Below are positions 53,221-64,000 of a stretch of 64,000 nucleotides of DNA, in pieces. Below the pieces are notes generated by a model, which was not told the origin of the DNA, did not search any database, and worked only from the letters and a program-made list of their open reading frames with translations. Every line of letters starts with the position of its first letter. Position 1 is the stretch's first letter. The DNA lies in NCBI RefSeq assembly GCF_964275005.1, contig NC_092685.1, positions 16,176,203 to 16,240,202 of the forward strand, in the 5' to 3' direction. A program made the position numbers and the translations under genes. The DNA is from Diadema setosum (Eukaryota > Echinodermata > Echinoidea > Diadematoida > Diadematidae).

Positions 53221-54881
53221 TGATCTGTTGCATGATACAAACTGATGTCCTACAGCCTGTTTGATATCTTACAAGATGACCATCCGGTGCCAGGTAAAAT
53301 GTCGCAGGAAAATAATGTTCTAAGGAATAAAACTGCGAGGATAAAAATATCATGGGTAAAATGTTGGGGAAATTTCGGGGGGGGGGGGGGTATGGAGGAG
53401 AGATGTGTGGGGGATGTCAGGAGAGAACGAGAAAAATGTCGGGTGTACAATGGTGTTAAAAAAAAAATCAGGGATTTTTTTTCTGCTCTTTTTCGTTGCT
53501 ATCTAACTGTTCGTACTATTTTGTCCTTTATCTTTCAATTTTTGCAAGGCAACATCAAACAAACATTAAAGACATCAATTTAAGTATACGATTATAAAAA
53601 GGGGACAAAAAGCAAAGATTATGTAGCTTACTATAACCAGTGTTTTACAGGCATGAATGATACACGTACTGTATCGAGTGGAAGCACATTAAAATGAGGT
53701 TCTTGGAACCATGATTATCTTGCTTCATCAGGTCACAAGTCGCATCAAAGTACAAAAACAAAATATTATGAAGAAAACATGGAACAGCAAAATAAACTCA
53801 TCAGAAGAGAGTTTTGTTTATATCCTGACTCTTTTTAGCAAGGTGCCCTGTTTGAAACAAGTTTGTTTCGTTTTTTTGTTTTTTTTTTTATTAAGTCTCC
53901 ATGCATTTTTAACTTGGTTTATTACAGTGGAACCTTTCACAGAAGAGATGCTAAAAGCATCAGCAGTAAACTTGTAAATGTAGACTTAATAACAAAACAA
54001 AACCAGAAATCGTAACGTCTGGTGCAAACGTGAAGAGGTAAGATGACAGAGACATAGTAGATGTGTCAGAAATGGAGATAAGAACAGTCGAGGTCAAAAT
54101 GTGTCAGAGCTCCTTATGCTGTGGCAGAAACTTCTTAGGATTTATAACTATATGTACTTGATCATAGTATCTGTTTCACTTGTCAGATCATTTTCTCTAA
54201 GCCTACATGATTTATTCGTGCAAAGCACGATTAGCTGTAAATTAACCAGGAAAAACTAGCAAAGGAAAAAAAAGAAAATCAGAATACAAAAACATGCAAA
54301 CAAACAAACAAGGAATAGCACTGCATTTATACTGTGCTATTTTCTCATTATACGCCTGGGAAAAAACAAAAACAGAACGTTAGACTGTCCAGGGATTTAT
54401 TTGACAACGTGCCGTTACATCGTGGAACCGCACCCTATATACCTTGATTTAATCGCGGTGGAAATCATTATTCACGTTTATTTTGTTTTATTTATTTTAT
54501 ACTGCAGGGTTGAATATACCATTCTGTCGGATCGCGGTCAGTCAGCTGTAAGCGTTCACATTCATGGGACTCGTTAATACAATTATAATATACGACTTTA
54601 CTTTATATAAAACATGAACATGAACTTCACAGTGATTCATAAACAGAAATGTATCAATAATAAGACATTCTGTAATTCATCTATCGTAGAATTCCAGTTA
54701 AACAATTATTTTATACGATTATTATATACGTTATTACAATTATATCATATTATTTAGGATGTCCTCGATCCATTTCTTATGACATGACCATAATATCAAT
54801 TTGTACTTGCCATATTCTTCCTGCTTTTTCTGAACTTTCCATTGGGTTAAAGCACACACAAGCGGATAATAAATTAGTGCT

Positions 54882-54937
<56 letters not shown>

Positions 54938-55055
54938 TGTGTGTGTGTGTTTATCCACTAGAGTATAGGTCCTGCATAGACGTTGTGAATTGTTCTTCCC
55001 CACCAAATGCTTTGTTACTGTAACAGGTAAGAATGTACAACTTTGAATTTTTTTA

Positions 55056-55124
<69 letters not shown>

Positions 55125-56977
55125 GAACCATGACAATAATGTATAATAACAACTCTAACAGCAATACTCACAAACTGGTATTAATTCGGAAAATGATAAT
55201 CACTTTTTAATGTAGTACAGGAATGATTCAAGCCAATGAATGTCAAAGTCAGAATACTGTTTACGTGGAGCACGTTCGTACTGTAGTAAGTCCTCATAGA
55301 GAAAACAAGTAAAAAGAGTGAATAATTCAAAACGATAGATGTAAAAAAAAAAAAAATTTTGTTCACACACAACATAAAGATGTAGCACATCAAGCAGTAA
55401 CGTGATATACAATATACATTCTCAGTACACGCAATAGTAAATAATTGCATAATCATGCTCGAATACATTAACATATTCATAATCATTATATTGTATTATT
55501 CGATTTATCACATACCTGCTAGCACTAGAACAAAGGTACAATTAATGTACTAGAACTAACGATCAAGTTATTTTCCCGGATAAAGATAATCCTGAAACAC
55601 GTTTACTGCTTGGTTTAGCAAAATCCAGTATAAATACCTGGAATGTGAGATGTGTTAATCAAGGGATATAAGAAAAAAAAAAAAAAAAGATAAGATCATT
55701 TCCCATTGCTAAAATTCTTCATCCATGATTGCGTTCTCTTTTAAGTTTCAGGAAAAGATATGAAAGCACCATCACACATATAACTTATATTCTTGGCTAC
55801 ATCACAGTTTTCGAAGTTGACTAAAAACAGTGTATACCAATACTGAAAGAAACGTTAAGGTAGAGCAAATAATCGACAAATTAACAAATCATTTTCACAA
55901 AATGATGGAAAAGTCATAGATACTGGAAATCATGCAATTTGACAATTAATCTTTATATATTATGTACAACAAGGTGATGAGGGTAGGAATTTCGTTCATT
56001 GCCTCTTAACTTGCCCGGGGAAATGGGTCGCGGACTTCAGTCGATGGGATACATTGTAATGAAATTACGTAATTTGCTTCTTAGAGCTATAGAATACATT
56101 CACAGGTTTGAAAAAAAAATCTCATTTGGTTCATTGTTTTCTTTTCATCAAGAATAATGAAATAGGCTCTTTTGGGTAATCACGTGATTATGTCATGACA
56201 ATCTATGGCGACCGCCCCATCGCTACCCCCCCCCCCCCCCCCCCCCGTTACGCCACTGCTTTGACTCAAGTTGGGCCCGTTCATTTTTGGGCTATCATAT
56301 TTTGTTGCCACAAGGGACTTTTCATGTTAAACGTACTTTAAAAAACAAATGACCCTTGAACTTGACACCTGACCTCGAAAGCTAAATGACATTTAGATCA
56401 AGCAAGTGCATCTCTGGCCCAGGTTTGGTCGATATGCACAGTAACTGTTCTCGGTAAAAAGAGAGACACGTGGGCAAACTTTATCATAGTTATGACCTTT
56501 AAAGTGCAATGCAACCTCACTAGATAGAGTGAAACAGGAAAGAAAAAAAAAAACGATTGGAAGACTTCTCAATGGAATCGGACCTAAATTTAGAGAGTCA
56601 TGGAATTTTTAAGTTGACAGTGATATCATTTGCATCCACGTCTATTCTCTTTAGCGGTGACAATGATGTGATCCTCATAAAATCAGGTATTCCACTAATT
56701 TGTACACAAACACAAACACACACACAAACAAACAAACACATACGCACGCACAGAGGCAAATATATCGTAGATCATACTTTTGGTCGATATTCAGTAGCTA
56801 TGATAACCCCCTTTCCCCAAACGTCATTGCTATGTTACAATACCAATACAAGGTCGTGACGCGAAGGACATATTTTTATTCTAATTTCCAATCTATGAAG
56901 AAAATGGGAATATACGGAACATGTGGGGCGATGACAATCATCTAATCTATTTGGCATGCAGTTGACGTGACTGATAT
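53221..56977. other. Non-coding stretch with TA and C tracts
   Basis: No gene is supported. Contains G run 53379-53390, (TA)n at 54884-54936 and 55060-55121, and 21 C residues at 56226-56246. Confidence 0.6.
54884..55121. repeat. Two (TA)n microsatellites
   Basis: 54884-54936 and 55060-55121 are nearly pure TA, about 120 bases apart. Another is at 60060-60097. Confidence 0.95.
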
Positions 56978-57143
56978 CAGGGGGCGGATCCAGGAATTCC
57001 GTAAAAGGTAAGCGCCTTTACAAAATTAAAGGGAGGGGCATACGCTCCCCCCCCCCATTTTTTTTATTGTTATTTCTTTTGTTTTAACAAAAAATAAAGA
57101 GGGGGTGCGCGCCCGGTGCGCCCCCTCTTTGGATCCGCCGCTG
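56978..57143. mobile_element. Short hAT-like element
   Basis: The left end cagggggcggatcca and the right end tggatccgccgctg form inverted repeats, with gatat next to both ends as a possible partial target duplication. The interior has aggggcata / C-run and aaagagggggtgcgcgcccgg sequence on opposing strands. A similar left end lies at 9449. Confidence 0.65.
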
Positions 57144-58050
57144 GATATACACGATTCATGAGTCGCTATATCAACATACGGACATGATTTATCGATGTGT
57201 GATTATAGTTTAAAAAAGAGGATAAAATACGTCTTCATTCTGTTGATTGAGTGACTCTTTTTTATCTAGTCAACTTAAAAAAAAAAGGATGTTCCCGACC
57301 GAGATGTCTTATTCTTAATTGTTATTGTTCGAACGTCGCATGTTCTGTACAATTAATGACTTGTACAAACTTTTAATGTTATTATCTCTTTAAATTCTGC
57401 GATGTTATTGTACACACAAGTCATTCATGTAGATACATCAAGTGTACACGCAGGTATTAAAGCGCATGGACATCACGAAATTCAGTATTCTATCTGTGCA
57501 CTTTATAAAACTGTTCTATTGCAGTAAACTTGTTTCGTTAAAGCACAATATATACATGATTCGTTAAATAAGTTAATAAGGTTTGTATATACCAGGTTGA
57601 ATGTGTCATTTTCCCCTCAAATCCCGAAACCATTAAACCAGGTTTTACTAGTAAGCAGCAACGAACACAAAATGCTGACCGAAAATGATTAAATACATGC
57701 ACGGCACATTTCACATTGTAAACACGAGAATGAAATACACTGTATACATGGTACAAAACCATCTCTAAACGATTGCAGCTTACATGATTGCTCGTCGAAC
57801 AATGAAAACAATGGTAAACAGAGCGCTGATTTTGATTGAACTTGCCTGGACGTGTTCGAGTACAGTTCGTATGCCGACTTGTCCCCTATATAGATATAGA
57901 TCAAATCATGGATGCATTATTTCTGCTTCCCTCGTAACTGTTTTCATTGAATCAGTATAATGCATGAGCTCATGATGGTCACGTGATGGTGCTGATGATG
58001 TCATGGTGCTTGTGGCCATTTCAGTCTACTTGGCAAAGAGATTCCAGTCA

Positions 58051-58098
58051 TCAATTCTTCAGTCTTTGCTGGTTTAGCATCAGGCTCTTGTTTAACAT
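58051..58098 (-). CDS. DED-DD-DD gene, tentative terminal exon
   Basis: A candidate acceptor (caccttcag) precedes 15 codons and a TGA that fit the phase of the previous exon. A neighbouring frame here reads open for longer (peptide containing EPDAKPAKTEELMTG) but does not match the phase. Alternatively the exon at 58633 reads through into a TGA at 58612-58614. The true C-terminus is unsettled. Confidence 0.3.
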   Translation of the reverse strand: MLNKSLMLNQQRLKN

Positions 58099-58632
58099 CT
58101 GAAGGTGATGACAAAAGCATTAAAATACTTCACTCCTTTTAATTCTGTGAGCCTGAACGTTTAGGCCTAACATGCTCTGTTGACACAAATTATGTATATT
58201 GACTGTACTATTCGAACGAATGCTCTTTTATGCTTTTCATTCTGTTTTTAATACCAAATCAAAGAGTCGGACAAAAAAAAAAAAAAAAAAAAAAGGTGTG
58301 TCTCGTGTGATCGAGTAGAAAATGGTAGATTACAATATCTGAACGGTTCATTTGCATCTCAAGAAATCAAAACAACACCACCAAGTGATTGTTAGTAATT
58401 CAATCAATGATCCGGCTGGGCGATTAAGAAAATATCCAGCTTTTCTGATAAACAGTTGCTAATCCTGAATGATGCCCGAACCACAGTAATCGTATACTTA
58501 TAGCTGAAAGTTTCATCATTTTCCCTTGCGATTACTTTTGTATTTTTCTGAGGTGTACAATAGGTCTGAGATCAATTCAAGAGGGAAGGAGATAGATTTC
58601 GTGACAGGAGATCAACCATTATAATACCGCAC

Positions 58633-58773
58633 CTGGAGATAACTGCTCGTGTAGAAACTTATAACAGTCCATCGGGATTTCTGGCTCTTCTCCATAAGAT
58701 CTAGTAGACGTCCAACAGTTGCATTTTCACACTGCCTGTTCTTCCACTTTAGAAGCATCTCGAACTCTTTGTT
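58633..58773 (-). CDS. DED-DD-DD gene, exon 4 (second half of death domain 2)
   Basis: This exon encodes 47 codons starting NKEFEMLLKWKNRQC, then ATVGRLLDLMEKS. The LLKWK..ATVGRLLDLM pattern is the classic helix 4-6 part of a death domain. The acceptor is cctgttcag and the donor gtgcgg is weak. Phase 0 joins exactly to the exon at 60399-60577. Together the two exons make a whole death domain at residues about 238-310 of the model. Confidence 0.85.
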
Positions 58774-60063
58774 CTGAACAGGAAATGTTAAAGAAGAAAT
58801 AATTTGAGATCAAGAGGGAGAGGGAGGGGGAATTGAGGAAAGACATAAAAGAATGCAGACAAGAAAATATTCATGGTAATTCACATTGCTCTGGACTTAT
58901 GCCTTGTCGTTTTGATGCCATTTTTCTCCCTGCTGAATTTTTTAACAATGAGAAACGTGTTAATATATGCTTACTAATGTAATTCGTATAATATCGCGTA
59001 AATAGCATTATGCGAATAATCAATTCTTGTCAACTGAGAAAATAATGTAAGTGGTTTATACGCAAATATATACACGCAAATACAATATACGCAAAAACAA
59101 CATGACGTAACAAGTCAAAAAAAAAAAAGATGGGGAAATCTCTTCTGTTTTCTTTTTTTTTTTTTTTTCTCACTGATATGAGATCTACCAAGTTCTTTGG
59201 AATTACACTCTAAGAAAAATAGGTTCAAATTTGTACCATTACCAGTGTAACACGGGGAGCACGTTTACTATTGCAACTCACTTGCACCCCAAACACTTGC
59301 CAAAGACCAGAAAGGGGCAAAGTTGCACCTTTAAAGGTGCTCCCATTGTAACAACACTGTTCTGAAGAAGGAACCCTCTGCACCTCCCCTTGCCCCCCCC
59401 CTCCCCAACTCCCCTACCGACAAAATTAATCCTCAAAGAAACAAAGTATTTTGCTAAGGGAACTGTGGAACTACAAGTGTGCAGCTGTACAATAATGTTT
59501 GCATTGGCGTGATCTGTTTGTTGTATTTTTGCTTAATATAACTGTATTTTTCATGTATTTTACTTATCGGAATGGTGTTCATGTATTGTATCACACTGGC
59601 AATACCTGCCAAATTTGTAGACAAATCTGCCATGAGTTTCCAAAAAGAATATCAAACTGTGAAACCTAATTCCCGATTAATATCGGCCCCAGTGTAGTCA
59701 TAAACAAACTTGAAAGTACATGAGGGCCTCTATTTACCAAGAGTTTTCTGTTTTTCTAATTTGGGGGTTATAATCATGGGAGTCCCAAGGAATTGGTTGC
59801 TGTAGTGCCCATTAAGAAATTTGTTCGAATACATATTGTTTTACCCTAGATATATCTAATACATCTGATCATGTGCATGAAGAAGAAGATTAATGTGAAA
59901 GTTGGACCAAAAATTGGTCCCCCCAAACATGGTCCAACCCCCTGATCTGCCATGAACATACACACTTGGAACTATACAAGCGCTATAAATATTCCTTCAT
60001 TTGGGGGCTATCCTTTACTTCCCTCTTTTCCACCCCCCCCCCCCCCCGACATCTGTAAATATA

Positions 60064-60105
<42 letters not shown>

Positions 60106-60398
60106 TACATATATCACTTTACCGATAATACCTGTCAAGTTTGGTGAAAAATTGACTGTGCGTTTCAAGAGGACGATGGCCGGAGCTGTACAATTTGGCC
60201 ACAAGAGGGCACCCCGAATCCGTAGCACCCAATAAGGCTCTGGTAGCACCAATCGTTTATCTGCACTAAGAAAGCCCGATTAGTCAACACTTCATGTGAC
60301 TTCGTTTGCAACTCTGTGTATCCTCATAATGCCCGTGACAAATGATTCCACATCCCGTCACATCATAAACTAGAGGCTATAGACTATGTACTACTTAC
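58774..60398 (-). other. Intron 3 of the DED-DD-DD gene
   Basis: Contains A and T runs, a C-rich patch near 59383-59406, a (TA)n tract (60060-60097) and a C run (60033-60047). Two diverged copies of an interspersed word set (atacctgyca.rttt..gaaa, tgt/cgtttc) lie near 59604 and 60127. No exon is seen. Confidence 0.6.
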
Positions 60399-60577
60399 CC
60401 TTGGTGATTGTTCGCTGAAACCGTCTATGTCGACGGCACTCATACCAAGATGCGTGATTCCGAACGCCCACCAACCTTCCCCCATGTTGCTTCCAAGCAT
60501 GAAAAGATGCTTCTCCGTCAGCGGTGATTCCCGACTAAGCGATTGTGTGACGTCCCTCTGGTCCGACGCCTTTGGAT
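60399..60577 (-). CDS. DED-DD-DD gene, exon 3 (first half of death domain 2)
   Basis: After an acceptor ending cccccttgcag, the two bases at complete an Asp codon and 59 codons follow. The peptide includes LTEKHLFMLGSNMGEGWWAFGI, then HLGMSAVDIDGFSEQSP. This is the helix 1-3 part of a death domain, with the G.GWW..G..LG pattern. The donor is gtaagt. Both splice phases agree with the neighbouring exons. Confidence 0.87.
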
Positions 60578-60800
60578 CTGCAAGGGGGAAGACCAAGCAA
60601 AGGCGGAACAATCAATATGCAACAGTATTGTCTATAAACATATCTTTCGTCTCGTATCAAGTTTTGTTCTAAGTATGACTATTGTTGGTGTCAGGTCACT
60701 CTCTGTTCTGTTATGGGTCATAGTGATTATACAAAAGATGTGTGGACAACAAAGGAAAAAAGAAAGGGACAAAGTTTTAGAAAGACATCTCCGATGATAA

Positions 60801-61209
60801 TTAAAGGGAAGGTACAGTATTGGTGGAGATGAGAATTTGGCTTTTAACTTTTTGCGAGATATCAAGAAAACACTTATCATATAGTACAGAGCATACCATT
60901 AAGAGGAATTCAAAGTTTATTTGATGAAAATCGGGTTGGAATAACTGAAACATCCAAAAACAAAGTAAAACAAAGCAATCGTAATAAAGTGTGGGTCCCA
61001 CACAATAGTCATTATTAGAATCGCTCTTTTTGGATATCCCAGGCATTTCAAAACCAATTTTCATCGAATAACATACAAAAAATGTTGAATTCCTCATAAA
61101 AAAAATGCTCTTTCATATTTCAAAAGAGGTTTCTCATTATCTCACCAAAAAAAAAAAATGTTAGAAACCTGAAATTAGGTCTCAACCAAAACCTACACGA
61201 TCCCTTTAA
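60801..61209. mobile_element. MITE, ttaaaggga..gtacag family, copy 2
   Basis: Inverted ends begin ttaaagggaaggtac. The interior tttgatgaaaatcgg, ggatatccca and tttcaaaagaggtttctcat match the element at 26633-27022. It sits inside an intron of the death-domain gene. Confidence 0.85.
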
Positions 61210-61467
61210 AGCAGGCAGAAGGAAATGAGGTTTGCCTCAAGGTTTAATTGCCATGCTCGCTACTGAAACATCTTCCATGTACTTAAAATGGAAACTTCTC
61301 ACCATGGCCAAGTTGGCTTAAATGATTGTTCGAATTCACACGAACAAGAAGTAAAATCGTAGGCAAAATCATGATATACGAAACAAAAAGTAAGTTAAAG
61401 AGGATGAAATTTTAGATATGTTTTCATAACATAAAACATATGTGGAGGGGATGATCATAACCTAACC

Positions 61468-61906
61468 ATGCAGTCTCCCCTTTGTTCGACAATAGAATTA
61501 TTCATTCAAAGGAACAGTTTCTTTAATCCCTCCTTCTTCAATACTTACTATTCTAATCATTATAACATATCAACACAGTTTTACGGCGCAAGAACTTTTC
61601 AACTGGCAGCAGCAGAGTTATGGAACAAATTACCCACGTATCTCAAGCAAACCAACACAGTAGATGATTTTAAGCGTTTGTTGAAAACACATCTTTTTAA
61701 AACACATCTTTTTAACATGTCTGTGGACAATACAATGTTTGTCACAGTTCTGTCACTTTTCATCTTGTTTTGCCTCCTCTCTCTCTCTTTCATGTCTATT
61801 TTCCTAATTTCTATTAGTTCCTTCCTTCAATAGAGACATGAATCTATTGTGATATGCGTTATACAAATACGGTTTATTTTTATTATTATTATTAGTATTA
61901 TTATTA

Positions 61907-61961
<55 letters not shown>

Positions 61962-61975
61962 CATTATTATTATAT
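61468..61975 (+). mobile_element. Non-LTR retrotransposon 3' end (CR1/L2-like) with (TTA)n tail
   Basis: The plus-strand frame contains YGARTFQLAAAELWNKLP, then DDFKRLLKTHLF. This is the hallmark of the reverse-transcriptase C-terminus in CR1/L2-type elements (established family pattern, recognised from memory). It is a 5'-truncated copy. A TTA microsatellite follows at 61879-61973, a common form of 3' tail. Confidence 0.8.
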
Positions 61976-62249
61976 GTGGAGCAATGTTAAATTTGTTGCA
62001 AATGTTTTTTTTCACTGCATTTCATTTGAACATTTTGACTTTCATTTTGAGAGATCACATCATCACGGGGAGATTTCTGGGGTAAGGACACCATCAACTC
62101 ATTTGATTGCAATGGTGATTCTGACCGATATCACTAGGATTTGGGATTTATTGATAACAGGTAAAATTGACGACAGAGATGACGAGAAACACAGCATGCA
62201 AGGTTATATGAGGCTGCACAGGGCTCGACATTATGAGCTGTGGCTCGGT

Positions 62250-62293
62250 GGTCCGGTGGCCCGGTGGCCCGGTGGCCCGGTGGCCCGGTGGCC
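62250..62293. repeat. 9-bp minisatellite (ccggtggcc)
   Basis: About five tandem units of a 9-base word near ccggtggcc. It lies in a larger ggtggccc repeat (about 62218-62460) that is related to the one at 3469-3725. Confidence 0.9.
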
Positions 62294-62553
62294 TGAGCTA
62301 CTAGAAATTGGTGTTGGGCCATCAAGTTTATCTTTCGGTGGCCCGACCGCACAACGAAGATTCAAAATTGATTGTTATGCTTTTGCTTTTATTTCGTGCA
62401 ACTATACATATCTTTTTTCGGGCCACCAAAATTTCAGATTAAAGATTTCAGAGGCCCGAATGGACTACCAGACAAAACATTTAGTGCCGAGCCTTGCTAT
62501 CCATAATGCATATATTGCATCCATGTTTGGTATCGTGTTCTGAGGGTTTTTAC

Positions 62554-62904
62554 CTGAAAACTCTCGCGCCAAATGAGGCAAGTTTGCTTCCTTCAGAGCT
62601 CTCACAAGTTTGCTGGCCTGCTCGCTCGCCGCCACATTTTCCTGCCAGGTAGTCAACGTTTTGAACGCCCGTTGTTTCGGATCGAAGTGCTCGTACCTCG
62701 CTACTGGAATGCCCAAGAATACCGCGAGGGCTAATTCTTCCTTTCCAGGACGAATCTTTTCGGCGAGCTCATAAAGTTTTATTTCTGAAATTCCCGCATC
62801 TCTCTGATTTTTGAAGGTGGGGCCACACGGTTGCTGCGTCGCCGATGCTTTGACGCACAGGTTGTTGTTCTCGCCCAGGAGCTGAGTGTCGGCTGGACCG
62901 TCAG
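62554..62904 (-). CDS. DED-DD-DD gene, exon 2 (death domain 1)
   Basis: The exon opens after ctctcag and ends at tcag with gtaaaa following, contributing residues about 101-217. After a polar linker, residues about 139-216 form a death domain, with YELAEKIRPGKEELALAVFLG, then IPVARYEHF, TTWQ, and ASKLVRALKEANLPHLA. The helices and the position of the conserved tryptophan fit the family, although the repeat is divergent. It lies between the DED and a second death domain in the same model. Confidence 0.87.
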
Positions 62905-63442
62905 CTGAGAGAAAAATGAAATATACTTTAGAATATCTGTTATATAGTGTATACTTATAAATGCGTATCGGTGTCACGGAGATATTAAAATAGAGAAACA
63001 TCATATTCAAGTCACACACAAAAACACATGCCAACTTACACCTTTTTAACAATTTAATCAGATTTCCTTCAAATCATTAAAGGATTATAAACTTTTTTAA
63101 TATATGAATTTAGTTATGTACAAAATGGTACAAGTGTTATCAACATTATTCTTTGATGAAAACAACGCACTTCCATTACAACTTTTTTTTTCCGACATCG
63201 AATAGATGACTGAAATAAGTAAGTTGTCATAAATCATGGGCGTACATACTCAAGCAGGATTCGAACGAGTATGCACGGCCATGACTTCTTTTATCATGGC
63301 TACTAAACACTGATCAATCCGGCGCTTATTTACGTCGATGTAGGGGAATTTGTCAATCAGTCGCAAAGAAAACATCTCGACGGAAAATTTCATGAATCTG
63401 AAGACTACAGAAATTAGTTTGGCATACCGGACTATAACTCAC
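62905..63442 (-). other. Intron 1 of the DED-DD-DD gene
   Basis: Starts gtgagt and ends ctctcag on the minus strand, with agreeing phases. It holds the possible SINE head at 63255-63320 and otherwise nothing I can name. Confidence 0.8.
63255..63320 (-). mobile_element. Possible tRNA-derived SINE head
   Basis: On the minus strand a B box-like gttcgaatcc (63266-63257) follows an A box-like tgatcagtgtttagtag (63316-63300). The A box is imperfect, so the call is weak. Confidence 0.4.
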
Positions 63443-63743
63443 CTAAAGTAATACCAGCGGCAGCCCCGTAGTTCTCATAGCCCGGCAGCATGCGGATGAC
63501 ATCGCCGCGGTCAATAATTTCCAGAAGCTCCACAAACTTCTCAAAGTTATCCGGTCCCAGAATCAGTCTCCTTTCTAGTCGTTCGATGACATTGAATGCT
63601 CTTTTCTTGTCCAGTCCGAATGCGTCCACGTACTTAAACTGGCGACAGATATTGCGAAAGTTCATCAGCCCGTCGGGAGTGGATTCGAGTTGATTCGCGA
63701 CTTGCAGCGTAAGTTTCATGTAGGCCTTCGGCTTATTTGGCAT
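63443..63743 (-). CDS. DED-DD-DD adaptor-like gene, first supported coding exon (death effector domain)
   Basis: This exon opens a predicted protein of about 339 residues that would act in the cytosol as a death-fold adaptor in apoptosis or innate immune signalling. Residues about 8-86 form a death effector domain: KLTLQVANQL, RNICRQF, NVIERLERRLIL, FVELLEIIDRGDVIRML. The last includes the RxDLL-like motif as RGDVI, which varies from the usual form. The chosen start is the ATG at 63743 (acaATGc), directly after an acceptor-like ttgaacag. An ATG at 63782 in the same frame would add 13 residues. The donor gtgagt leaves a phase-1 g that joins exon 2 exactly. FADD is the nearest design known to me (DED-DD), but FADD has one death domain and this gene has two. 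Confidence 0.87.
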
Positions 63744-64000
63744 TGTCCTGTTCAAGATATAGGACAAATAAAAAGACGACATCAGTATTGACGATGAGCT
63801 TAAGATTTGAATGGCTTGAATATCTTATGCACTATAGGTACAAACATTGAAAAAGAATCAATCAAAATTCAAACATTCTCAGCTCATGATGTGAGTTTAA
63901 AAGATAATAAGTATCTTTTTTAGAGCAGTATATTTTATAGCTGCAGGAGGGAGCGGGAGATGGAGAGATGGGTATGGGGGGAGTGAGGGATGGAGAGACA

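Larger units (their letters stand above)
60578..62553 (-). other. Intron 2 of the DED-DD-DD gene
   Basis: Carries a MITE (60801-61209), a retrotransposon 3' tail (61468-61975) and a 9-bp minisatellite (62250-62293). No additional exon is supported. Confidence 0.7.

Noticed and set aside
58000..58110. Longer terminal frame with EPDAKPAKTEELMTG
   Set aside because: It looks coding-like but does not fit the phase of the preceding donor. Transcript data would be needed, so only the phase-matched version is listed as tentative.

Overview
This is a piece of animal nuclear genome: intron-rich, AT-rich, gene-poor, and packed with microsatellites and short inverted-repeat transposons. The best guess is a marine invertebrate deuterostome, most likely an echinoderm such as a sea urchin. 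The reasons are an EML5/EML6-type microtubule-associated protein gene, a multi-domain death-fold adaptor gene, many copies of palindromic words such as tacatgta, and tRNA-derived SINEs and TA/TTA-target MITEs of the kind seen in sea urchin genomes. The species cannot be fixed from this window. No operons, CRISPR arrays or bacterial signals are present.

Three genes can be supported. (1) Positions 66-8804, minus strand: the first two coding exons of an EML6/EML5-like WD40 protein. The start codon and an in-frame upstream stop are visible, the frame joins perfectly across an 8.4 kb first intron, and that intron appears to use a GC-AG donor. The rest of the gene lies to the left of the window. 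(2) Positions 43036-46592, plus strand: two exons whose phases match, encoding about 449 residues. The protein has a proline-rich N-terminus, a helical middle and a strongly basic, nuclear-localisation-like segment. I do not recognise the family. (3) Positions about 58051-63743, minus strand: four confident exons plus a tentative terminal one, encoding a death effector domain followed by two death domains (DED-DD-DD). This looks like an apoptosis or innate-immunity adaptor related in design to FADD.

Layout: 0-8.8 kb is EML intron 1, filled with a fold-back element, a tRNA-like SINE head, a perfect 40-bp-arm hairpin and a larger fold-back. 9-12 kb is repeat-rich sequence behind the EML promoter. 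12.2-18.0 kb is bounded by a 685-bp inverted duplication. 18.5-22.6 kb holds nested MITEs and a SINE. 25.4-27.4 kb is a tandem array with a period of about 147 bp, split by two MITE insertions. 30.1-30.9 kb is an 840-bp snap-back element. 31.9-32.4, 38.2-39.3 and 39.7-40.3 kb are further inverted-repeat elements. 40-43 kb and 46.6-58 kb are largely non-coding with microsatellites. 58-64 kb is the death-domain gene, whose introns carry a MITE, a retrotransposon tail and a 9-bp minisatellite.

The genes show no sign of working together. The most interesting items are the DED-DD-DD gene, the GC-AG intron, the unrecognised nuclear-type protein, and the many fold-back elements whose insertion history can be read directly from empty-site copies in the same window.
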